Below are positions 45,272 to 56,292 of a DNA stretch of 64,000 nt, piece by piece (the stretch's first letter is position 1; every line of letters starts with the position of its first letter). Under the pieces are notes generated by a model. That model was not told the DNA's origin and made no database searches. It worked only from the letters and a program-made list of their open reading frames with translations. Made by a program: the position numbers and the translations under genes. This DNA is from Trogon surrucura (taxonomy: Eukaryota; Chordata; Aves; Trogoniformes; Trogonidae). The stretch lies in NCBI GenBank assembly GCA_020746105.1, contig CM036622.1, forward strand, positions 10,233,487 through 10,297,486, read 5' to 3'.

Positions 45272-45616
45272 AGATGTGACCTTATTAATATTTATAAATA
45301 TGTAAAGAGTGTGTCAGGAGGATGGAGCCAGCTCTTCTCAGTGATGTCCAATGACAGGACAAGGGGCATTGGATACAAGCTGGAACACAGGAGGTTCCAC
45401 AAAAACGTCAGGAAATACTTTTTCCCTGTGAGGGTGACAGAGCCCTGGCACAGGCTGCCCAGGGAGGTTGTGGAGTCTCCTTCTCTGGAGACTTTCAAAA
45501 CCCGCCTGGACGCCTTCCTGTGTGACCTGCTCTGGGTGATCCTGCTCTGGCAGGGGGGCTGGGCTAGATGGTCTTTTGAGGTCCCTTCCAACTCCTGACA
45601 TTCTGTGATTCTGTGA
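45272..45616 (+). mobile_element. CR1 3' fragment, plus orientation (ATTCTGTG tail)
   Basis: The fragment begins near GATGTGACCTTATTAATATTTATAAATATG, which aligns by eye with the ORF2 region encoding [12 protein letters not shown] in the long copy. It continues through [60 protein letters not shown] and the short 3' UTR. It ends in two ATTCTGTG octamers at 45600-45615. A small deletion near 45305-45330 shifts the frame relative to the long copy. Same subfamily as the copy at 22.5 kb. About 345 bp survive. Confidence 0.93.
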
Positions 45617-48600
45617 AATACTCCTGCAATATGCTATTTCTTTGTAATGAGTACTTGCGGTACAGTCCTTATACAGACGCCTAGAACTCATCAATCTTTC
45701 AGCTGAAGCAACTTCATGCCATAAATTGTGACAGTTAGGACAGGCCTCAGAACTACATGTGTGTATTTCAGAGGCTCCTGTAAGTACAGTAGTGGATTTA
45801 AACTTTTGCCCTGCAAAATCTCAGCTTTCATGAAGTTTTGCATTGCAAATCTTCCACCAGGAAATCCAAATTTAATCATGTCTTTTAGTAGGTGATGACA
45901 CAACTTGAGTAATACACCTTTTCAATGTGAAAATGGTGCAATAAAATAAAACAATTTAAAAAGACTTGCTATTGTACTTTATTCCTCCCACGGAGAAAAA
46001 TACATCAGAGCTTTCCTTGCTCTGATCTTGGTTGATGTCATTTGGTTTAGAGATTTATCACTCTCTCTGTCAAATATTTTCTCCAGTTTTAAATTAAAAA
46101 AGCCTTTTTCAGCAGCTGAGCTTGTGAAGACCTCGTGAAAGTTTATGAGAGATAAAAAGTGTGTGCAATGAAGGAAATTTCATTTCATGAAATCTCATGA
46201 AAGATTAAGACCAGACCAAAACTCTTCAGGCTCTTACATATTTCTACAGCAGAATTGCAGCCCAAGAGGTCAGTTTGGCCCTCCAGATGTTTACAAGAAT
46301 TATATAATCTGAATAGTGAAGGGAAAAGATACAGTGCAACTAAAACGCATCCATTCTACTGCAAATGGAGATACCCAGATGACTAGTCACAGGAATCAGT
46401 TTGTGCACAAACCATAAGCCCTGCACAATACGTTTGCCAAGGACCTGCAAAGAGCAGATCACCAAGTGCAAGCTGAAGTCTGTTTTGTCAGCATTTGTGA
46501 AGCAAGACCTAAATATAGCAGATAAAATGTTCTTCACGAAAGACTCACCATGCTGTGATTACAGATCACCTCACTCCAAGCATTAAACCGAGACACCACC
46601 AGGGACTGTTTTGCTCATGCTTTATCCAATCTGCTCAACTGACACAGAATTTGCAAAATACGCTTTGCAGCCTTGACATGCCAACAACGCACTTTTAATT
46701 TTGGTTCCAGTCCAAGGCCAGTGCTAGTTATCTGATACTTTGCATGGAGTCATCATTTTTTCTTCCTCAGACACACTTTTCATTCCTGCATGAGCTTTAA
46801 CTAACCTCTTCATTAAATTAGGAGTTTGGAGAGCTTTCTCTTTCAAACCTTGGAGTCTGCAAGTTGCTTGACAAGTGTTTTAAACTTGACAGCACCTTTT
46901 TAAGTTTGACAGCTTCATCTTACAAAGATACACCACTAAACCACTGAGTTCACTTGGTTTGTTCCGTTCATTTCAAGATCATTTAATCAAGCTTGGCAAA
47001 AACATCGGAGAAATAAATTTATCAGGAGACACATACAAGGCAAGCAATTCACATTCTGCAGCTTATTTACAAGTTACCCCTGAACAAGAGCCAGCTAACT
47101 TCTACCTAATCCCTAATAAGGTTGTTTTTCCTCCCTCCCATCAGAAATCTAGAACTCTGACCTTAATGCAAAGTGATGGATTAATGTTACACATGCTGTT
47201 CTTAAACCTCAGTCACCCTCTGCTATGACAGCAGGATTAGAAGCAAAAGCACGGACTGAAGGCACCCAGCAGATTTGGTGATTTAATTGTCTGAGCTTCT
47301 GGTGTGCAGGCTTAGCTTTGGCTTAAATAATGTCTTCTTTTTTCCCAGTCAAAAGAAGTCTGTTTGAAATTACTTCCTTTTACTAAAGCCCAAAGTAGAA
47401 CACGTTGAGTTTTTAAGACGCTTTGTGCATGACAAAGGTGTTTGTTTGCCTTAATGCCCCCCAAACATTAATCTGAAGCTGTTTGCTGCAGCCACTTTCT
47501 GCATCTTGTTTTGGAGATGTCTTGATCAATTAGTGCAATGTCACAGTTACATGTAGTTATTGTATCTCCAGCTGCAAGCTGTTATTAATACACTTACCCG
47601 CAGGACAAACCTGCCATATGGTTGATGGTCAAGCAAGGCTAAAATATGCATTAGGAAAAAAATGCAACTGTCAACATGAAGCTGGATATGGCTTATTGGA
47701 TTTGATGCGGGCATCTGACAGCAATGTTTCTTTTAGCAACATTCTGTGTTGCAGGTCAGGAATCTGCCTACTGTGGAGTATTTGTCATAGGAAGACAGGA
47801 AGAGAAAAAAACAAGGAAACATTTGTGAAATGGTGGCTGATCTTTTTTGTTACCAAAGAGGAGGGGAAAGGGGAGTGTTGATCTGAAGGGTTTTTGTAAG
47901 AATGATTTCCTAAAGAAAGCCTTGCTGAAATCTATTTTTCGCAATCAAGGGACATCAGTTGTGAATGACATGAAAACAAAATGTGGTTTTTTTCCTTGCG
48001 GATGTAAAGAAATTGGACTGTGGTATAAAACATGAGGCTTAGAGGAAAATATCCGAAGTCTGTCTGGTAATAACTACATTTCCAGATTATAATTTCTTTG
48101 TGCTAAAAAAAAATGCTCGGCATTTGAATGTTTTTTGTATCTCTTGACATCTGTTCTAGCTACTCACTGAGTAGCACCAGCACAGTTTCTTGCCTTATTG
48201 ATAACATCAGTGCAGCAAATGCTTCCTTTAACTCCATAAATGCAGGTTTGCCATTAAGACAAGTCAAAGAATGCCATGGAAGTAAACGCAAGCCCTCCTA
48301 TTCAGAGGAGGTTTTCAAGTCCTTCCCCCTTGCCTCATCAAAGGTCACCTCCCAATAACTTCACCTCACTTACGACTTAGAGAGTATGCAGTTTCATTCC
48401 ATGCTACTGTCACTTTTATCAATGGGAGCAGAAACCAAACTAATTGCTATTCTAAGAGCAGTCATGCAGTGAAGACCTTATTAAAAGTCCCAGAGTCCTG
48501 TTTACATGCAGTAAGGCTTGATTTGATTAGTTGGTAATTAGAAGCACACTGTTAATTATGCAATTTAAAAGGGATAGCTGGGAGTCATAGTTCCTAGGAG

Positions 48601-51147
48601 AATTCTTTAATATATGGGAAAGCATCATTTTTTTATTAGACTTTGCTATCAAGGCCTTGTTCTTGCAAACAGCTCTGCACATGCTCAACTGTAGCACATG
48701 TGATTCGAGCTTTCAGGTCACTCCCAACCTCATAAGCAGAAGCCTTCTGCATACATCTGAGTAAGGACTGGGTCTGAGACATCAAAAATCACTTCCCACT
48801 TCCCAACCATTTGCCCAGATTTTCCAAATGTATTTCTCACAGAGGTGATTTCTCCATGTTATCCTAAGCATCAAAAACAAGGGCAAACTTTCCTGGTAGT
48901 TTGGGGCTTTACTGGGTGTATCACCAGATAAACAGGAGTGCTTTGATGCAAACCTCAGGACTTCAGCAGTTGGTCTGAAACTGGTGATGTTAAAAAACTT
49001 TGCTTCTAAACATGCCATTATTTTGCATTTAGAACAATGTTTTTCTTTCTCTCCATGCAACGTAGGCTGATATTCAAGCCAGGCATTCAGCCTACTGTCT
49101 TTGAGGGAGGGGTGTGCTGTGCGTTCAAAAGCAGTTTCTTTTTTTTTATAACAAACTTAGTGTGAAGAGCTTGGTAGTCTATAAAAAACATAAACTGTTG
49201 GGTTTTTTTCTGGGCTTAAACAATATTTTTTGTAGAAATGAAGAGTCTAGATTAATCCAGACTCTCTTTTCATAATTTCAAAAATGTAGAGGAAAAATCA
49301 AGACTGTGGACTTAAACTGATTTCAAGCCAATATGCCACCAGCTATTTTTGTGGGTTATTCCTGAAGGACTTATGTGTTAGAATGTTTTTTTCTTCCAGC
49401 TAGCTTCATTTGTACTGTAGCATGAACAGCAAAGAAAGCTCCCAACTACTAAGACAGGGGAAGCAGTCACCAAGAAAGGCGTCAAAGTCAGAGTTCAAAA
49501 AGAAGAAATTATATGTTCAGTAAATAGGGAAAACGAAGTCTTTCTGATGCAGTGTAAGGGACAAAGTCAAGAGAAGAAGAAAAATCAGGAGGATAGTGAG
49601 GATAGAGAGGAGGGCGCAATATGAAAAGATAAAGTACTGTGTAAGCTGAACATACCTGAAACTAGTGGAGTCGTAAGGACAGGGAATAACCTTAGTTTAT
49701 GTTATACAATTTTTTTCTTGCTATTTGCAACAGAAGAAACATGCTTGCTTTGATCACAGAAAGTTAATTAAATGCACCAATTCTTGGTAGCATCTTTATG
49801 AACCATCTCCTACATTAACAACAGTTCTATATATATACACAGTAACTCACATGTAAACCACCACTTGCTTATTGTTGGTCCTTATTTTTTCATGATTTCA
49901 TCCTACCTGTTTTGTCTGAAGGGAGAGTGTGTCTGTAACACATCTGAATCTTTGTGATAGCCTTAACTCAGGTGTTACACATACACATTTTCTGTGGTTT
50001 TCTGGGCCACCCATCTATTAAATGTCCTGCCACTTGACTGTTTTACATGATGTCAGCTCGTGATCTGGTTTTTTTTACTCTGTTACCAAATACTGACTTC
50101 TTAAAACATTAAATAAAATGTTTCTTTCAGGGTTAATTATTTTGGAGTGTGACAGAAACCAGCACCCACAAAGTTTGTTGACATAAAAAGAGTAGATGTG
50201 AAAATAAAAATGTATGCATGTCTACACTGAGCTCCTGAGCTAATGCATTGAGTTTCAGATCTTGACAGAAATTTGGCCTCCATCAGTCCTGACTCTGTTT
50301 AAGTGACAGGATGGCTGGCAGCACTCACCAAGGCTTGCAGGATGTACTAATATTTACAAGCAAAAGAAGGTCTCTGGCTTTGTTGAAATAACACCACTTT
50401 CCTAATTTGACTGCTGCTCCATAGCAGACCTTAACAAACAGCTACCAAGGGAGGAGGTAAAGGACTGAGCTTTCATCAAATGCTAATGTTTACCTTCAAC
50501 TGGAAAAGTCACAATTATATTAAACAGATTTCTGAGGGCAAACTATAAATAATGATACCATTCTTCTGGAATATCATGCTCAGGATGACAATGTAAACAC
50601 TAAGGAGTTCCAAAAGCAAAATGCAAAAAGGAAAAAAAAATATATATTGGATGAGATTCTTCACAAAAACAATCAAAGAATGCTTGGAAGTTGCCTCTCC
50701 AGTACTGAGGTGTACAAGGCATGTGCTCTGCGTGTATGGGAGGAGAGGTGGAAATGTATCTGGCATTTCATTTTGACTAGTTGTTAAGGCAGGGGCAATT
50801 GTAAAGTTTAAATTAATTTTCAACTTTGGATCCAAAGTCACCTGAAGATTCAGAGCAATTTAATCTCACATTTCCATCTCTGCTTGATCTTCGAAATAAG
50901 CAGGTGAAATATACAGGATTAATGTAAATATTTTACACGGATAACCTTTCCATTCATCTGCAAGCATGGTAGTATTGCTTGGGGGAATGCTGTGGGATTT
51001 AGTCTGTATATAGTAATATATTAAAAAAAGGTAAATTATACATGGCTGGACAGAAAAGTTATCACTTTATCTAAAGAATTTGAATGACCTCTATCAATAG
51101 CGTCATTCACAGTTTGTAAAGCAGTTGCTCTCTTCACAGCCTTGTGC
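45617..51147. other. Non-coding; AT-rich with a CNE-like block
   Basis: No gene recognised. The stretch 46640-47620 is repeat-free, AT-rich and dense in TTAAT, ATTTAATC and AATCAATTAG-type words, resembling a conserved non-coding cluster. A 108-codon frame at 50515-50841 (-) and an 89-codon frame at 46959-47228 (+) lack any motif. A purine-rich stretch lies at 49560-49620. Confidence 0.5.
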
Positions 51148-51222
51148 AGTAAGGAAATAAAAAGGGAAACAAAGACTGGAGAATCTGTCTAGGTTTGCCC
51201 AAGATCCAGCAGTAAACCAACA
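51148..51222 (-). mobile_element. MIR-like ancient SINE fragment
   Basis: The plus strand reads GTAAGGAAATAAAAAGGGAA, then AGACTGGAGAATCTGTCTAG, then GTTTGCCCAAGATCCAGCAG. The order GAGGAAA, GGCACAGAGAGG, TTGCCCAAGGTCACACAGC is the reverse complement of the MIR core; here it is diverged but in register. About 75 bp, matched by eye. An L2 tail is the main alternative. Confidence 0.5.
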
Positions 51223-53385
51223 GCAACATGTGCAGGTACATCTAGATTATAAGGACATGCATACACTACCCCAAGTAACATCCAGGTGAAAAGCAGCTGT
51301 GTAGAAATTCAGATTACATTGCCTCTGAAATTAAGGGGCCAGCTTAATTTTGCAACACCCCCTCTCCGCACACATAGGGACATTGAAGTCACTGGAATTC
51401 CCTCCACTGAAATCAGCATGAATTTGGCTTTTTGTATCCAGAGGGCAATTTTACACTGAGAGCATTTGATTTTGATACACATTAAGATGGAAAAAAATCT
51501 GTGAAAGGGTACTTTTGCATTGATACATACCAAGAGAAAATAACGACCCAACACAAACCCCTACTCACAGTGCTTGCAAGGCTCCAGCACGCTGTGTATA
51601 ATTGGAAATGTGTACTGCTAAATAAAATAATCAAAAGAGTCTTCAGGTGCCCTTTATAGCAAAATAACTAAAAAGGCCTTTTGCTTTCCTGTGTGGGAAA
51701 ATCAGACAGAGGAAGAGGCACAGCCCAGGCAAGGGAAGCACATGGTGCTGTACTGAGGGACACTGTCCCAAAAGCCCCCAGTGAGGATCCCAGGAGCAGC
51801 ACGATGTCAATGGGTACCTTGTCTGCCACGTTTCCACTCACAGCCAGGCAGCTAAGCTCTTCTTAACTATGTGTAGCTAGAAATTTTCATCTTTTATCCC
51901 AGTATTTAGGTTTCAGTGTTTTCTCTGCTGGGGGGAAAAAAAAAAAAGTCATCTTAAAATGGAAAGGATGTGATCTCAAGCATTGGGATGTTCAGCCAAA
52001 TATGGTGAAATGCCTGAGGAACGAAATAATGAAGCTACCACTGCTGCTGTAGTAATCTCACCAGTTGCTGCCAACTGTCAGTTGCTGAACTTTCATGCTC
52101 CAAGTGCAGACAATTTTAGATTCCAACTCTTCAATGCCATGTAATACATGACTATAATCTTGGGTGTGTATATTTAATGCTAACTATCTGTTTAGTTCCT
52201 TGTCCAATTTATCAGTTTTCAGGTACCATAAATCTAATTTTCATCCCAGGCCTTTTCTCTTTTTGGTAGTAGCTTCAACGCAAAATGCCATGAAATTGTG
52301 AAATCTGTTAAACCCGTGGAAAACAACCCCCAGGGAAGTCTTAGGTACCCCACTGTATGAACATTTTAAAAGCCTAGTTATGGATAGGCAGAGAAGGGAG
52401 TGTTGGCACTAGCAGCACCTAAACAAGTGAGTACGATATAGATGCTGCACACGGGGACAAAGACACAACCATAGCAAAATATCACCTCATATATGGGCTG
52501 AACTTGAGCATCAGGACGTCTGCAGATCAGATCATTTTCAAGTAGGTACACCTGAATTTAGATGCTGAAGTGTCTCAGCTTTGACGCTGTGAATCAGAAC
52601 GATGAGTATGAACTTTGCAGAGGGCTGTGATCTGTTCACTTTTAAGACCTTGACCACCACTTTCGATGAAAGAACAACATTTTTTTTTTTTGAAATTGCT
52701 TTAATTCCTTCCCTTTACCATGAATAGAAATGAGGGTCCTGAGTGGCAGTTAGAGACAGCAACTTCCAGGGAATATTAGAGACTTTATGACACAGACAGC
52801 TCTGTAAAAGGAAAACCATATCTGAGTTTTCTTTATGTTTTCCTGCCGGTATTTTCAAGTAGATTTTTTTAATCTTGCATCTTACTTAGGGTCACCATAG
52901 TGATCTTTTGCTGCTTTCCAGGAGAGTCTTGGCAGAAGCTATTATGGCATAAATTTAAATGAGTTTTAACACCTGGTCTTTCAACACTCTTTTTCTCTGT
53001 ACTTCTTTCCATCACAGGATTACAGCAGCTGTAACTGTGAAAAAGACTCATTTTTTCCCTTCTGCTTTTTGTAATGTATTTTCAAGCCAAATCTCATGAT
53101 ATCATGAAGCATCTACAGTTCATATAGATTTCAAAATAGAAATACATTTTCAGTATTTCTTAATATTTCAGAGTTAATTTTGGTGACTTGAAGGTTTGCA
53201 GATCAGGAATGCATATTCAGCACGCTACAAGCCTAACCCAATGATGAAACCAAAAAGGCTTTTCATATTTGTATGGGATTTTTTCTACATTTTGATTAAG
53301 AGAATGATTAGGAAACTAAAAACTAATTCAAATCGTCCCACACAGTCATGGCTCCACAGCAGCTTGGTTGCTTCTGTGAAATAAA
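51223..53385. other. Non-coding, nothing recognised
   Basis: AT-rich sequence with a T12 tract at 52680-52691. At 52480-52590 wording such as GTAGGTACACCTGAATTTAGATGC is faintly like an old LINE tail but too weak to call. No coding frame of interest. Confidence 0.5.
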
Positions 53386-53768
53386 GAATCATAGAATCAT
53401 AGAATGGCCTAGGTTGGAAGGGACCTTAGAGATCATCTAATCCAACCTCCCTGTCACGGGTAGGGAGGCCTCTCAGTTAGATCAGGCTACTCAAGGTTCT
53501 GTCCAACTTTGCCTCGAACACCTCCAGGGAGGGGGCAGCCACAACATCTCTGGGTAATTTATTCCAAAGTCTTGCCACCCTCGTACTGAAGAATTTCTTC
53601 CTAAAATCTAATCTAAATCTATTCTCCTTTGACTTAAACCCATTTCCCCTTGTTCTATCAGTCGACGCTCTTGTAAAAAGTCCCTCCCCAGCCTTCCTGT
53701 AGGATCCCTTCAGGTATTGGAAGGCAGCTATTAGGTCCCCCCGAAGTCTTCTCTTTTCAAGACTGAAG
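53386..53768 (-). mobile_element. CR1 3' fragment, minus orientation (ATTCTATG tail)
   Basis: About 380 bp of ORF2 C-terminus and 3' UTR on the minus strand: [20 protein letters not shown], then [48 protein letters not shown]. The terminator is at 53477-53479 and the rest of the ORF2 end is open, with no frame damage in what remains. The 3' end has two perfect ATTCTATG octamers (plus-strand CATAGAAT at 53390-53397 and 53398-53405). It is 5'-truncated. The DVVAAPSLEVFEAKLD wording groups it with the 29.5 and 32.9 kb copies. Confidence 0.94.
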
Positions 53769-56179
53769 GAAATTCTGTGAATGCAAACCATAGCCAGTAA
53801 ATTGCACAACTGGCATCAGCAGCCTGGCAGCACTGCCTTTCAGATGCAAAACATTTCAGTGAGAGAATAATGCCTCAAAGTCCAGGACTTTGTACAATGT
53901 TGCTCCGCTCCATGCAAGGCATGTTTCTTCCTTATGAAATGCCTTTTCACTAGCTGCAGTTATAAAAGTGCCACCTCGGTTAAGCCACACTGTCACTAAA
54001 CATTAAGAAGCTGACATGGTTCCATGAGGGCTATCCTGAGGGCACAGCTGTTTCCATGCCCTGGGTTGTTCCTCTGTGTATTAGGGCATAAAGCTGCAGC
54101 ACCTTTCAGTCCGAGGCACCTCACGTGTGCCACGAGCGCTGCTGTGCCTACGCAGAAATGACACGGCAGAGGCTGCAGGACAGTTGTCAACACCTGTTCT
54201 CAGATCAAGGCATGAAGTGTCCCCACACAACTTGGGATCTCCAACAAGCATGCGATGGAAAGTGTGTCAGTCTTAAGAACTGATTTTAAGTAGCCTTTTA
54301 AAATTTTCTTAGGTCTATATTGTAACAAAGAGATGTTTTTGTATATGTTCCTTTTAAACAGACAGTTACTTCAAAAGAAAAATGAATAGGACTACCCTCC
54401 TGCTTTTTGTCCTCAGTGAAGACCAGTTATTACCTTTCCTTTTCATCCTAAAACATCTGACTTGCAGTCATGAAGAAAAAACAATTTTAAAATCCCTTGA
54501 GGAAAAAGGCAAGGAGTATACATTTCAATTTTATTGCTGTTAAACCTTTTATGCCCAAATCTGAAATATTTGAGTGTTCATAGAGCTCCATGTTTGATGA
54601 TCCTTATTGGATAGATAGATGTCTGTTTATAGAAATGTTAAAATGGTTCAATCATTGAATTGCAAAAAATGGTTCATTTTTGATTGATCGGAATATATCA
54701 CTCTGCCTTCTAATAAAATGTTAGATACTGGCTATAATATAGATTCTAATAGTAATGTCTCTCATAGGATCTGATGATCCAAACTTGTTTTCATAAATGT
54801 CCTGGCATTAACGTTAATGCACCAAAGAGCTGGAACTCACCAGTGTGTGATACCAGCTGATACAATACGATAATCTTGCAGTTTCACAGGCAGCTTCTAA
54901 GCTATGAATATGGACTGCAGTTCACAGGATGCTTCTCTACATACAAGTCTAGCTTCCAAGAAACATGCTACCAAAAAGAAAAAATAACATATGATTAAAC
55001 CCCTCAAATAACCCCATCTTCCCCTCAAAGCAATTGACACCAAAGCCAAGGCCATAACTGTCCATACTTGACCTTCCTCTCTTTTTTCACTGGAGGCTTT
55101 TTCTTCCCCATCTCTAATATCCTCCCATCCCAAGCTTGACATTGTATGACTGCTGTATCCTGTCTGTTCTCCAGTATCAGTGTTATATTTGCAACAGGTT
55201 TAGAAACATGCTTCATGTTTGGTAATAGAATTCATTTTACTCTCGTTTTATGGGCATACTATAACAAAAGTCTTGGATTTTCGTATAACTAAAAAGAGAC
55301 ATATATCTTAAAGCTTGTGCAGATGTAAAGACAGATTACTTTCACCAAAGAGGTCAGCTACAAAAATGGCAACTCTAATAATACGCTTTGCCAAATTACA
55401 CTTCCATTTTCAGCTCACCCTTGTATCCTTGGTTTTATTTATCTTTTGCCCATTTCTATGGTGTCAGAGCTAGCCACAGGATGGCACATCCATCACCTCA
55501 GTAAGAAAGTCCTACTCTTTCTTGCTGCCTCTTACCTGGGACATAAAATCAGTTAGCTGAAAAAAGGTCGTAAAAAGAAATGACATTTTGCAGCAACCCT
55601 TTCTAGAAGTGGCCACACTTGTGCTTTTTCATGTTTTGCAGGGAATCCATTTGAAAAATTTGGAGCCGCCACCAAAAAAAATTCTTCCCCCAGCAACCAG
55701 ACTCTGCAGACCTGGAGATGTCAAACTCAATGAGCACACGTGGCTGAGTGGCTTCTCCTTTGCTTGGCTGCAAGGAGTCCCATCCCCTTCGTCTTAAAGC
55801 TGACAGGAGGGTTTCTGTGCCTTGTCATGTGCCAGATTCATTCCAGGATTGAGGATTTCAGGAAAAAATAGGCTTCACCAGAGAGAATGTTAATTTCACT
55901 ATTTACAGGAAAAATAACAAGACTTTGTTTTTAAGACAAAATAGGAGATACACAGTTTTGTTCAAGTGAACTCTCTCTTTAAGAACCTAATACAACAGGC
56001 AGCATCTACTTTAGCATTGTTAAATCAGGATGGTTTCTTCAGTTCCCTTCTGAGAATCAGGATGCCTATCCTAAAAATTCACTCTTTGGTCAAGAAGTCC
56101 AATGCTGCTTTGAGAAGAGTCAGGGTAGCTAAAAAAAAGGACCATTTCTCCAAATTGTAAGTCTTTTTCTGCTTAAAAG

Positions 56180-56292
56180 TTAATTTAAACATTTAAAATT
56201 TATTTAATATTAAATAAAAATAATATTTAATTATTATTTAAGTTTAAATTATTTTAATTCATTAGCATTTCTTTAATATTAAATTTTAAAAA
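56180..56292. repeat. Extreme AT-rich low-complexity block
   Basis: More than 100 bases almost free of G and C, built from TTTAAAT, TTAATATTAAAT and TTATTATTTAAG words with many short inverted repeats. It could breathe or form cruciforms, or act as a matrix-attachment-like sequence, but the sequence shows only composition. Confidence 0.8.

Noticed and set aside
52396-52590. Faint old LINE-tail-like wording (GCACCTAAAC, TTTAGATGCTGAAGTGTC)
   Set aside because: Scattered short matches only; needs a profile search.
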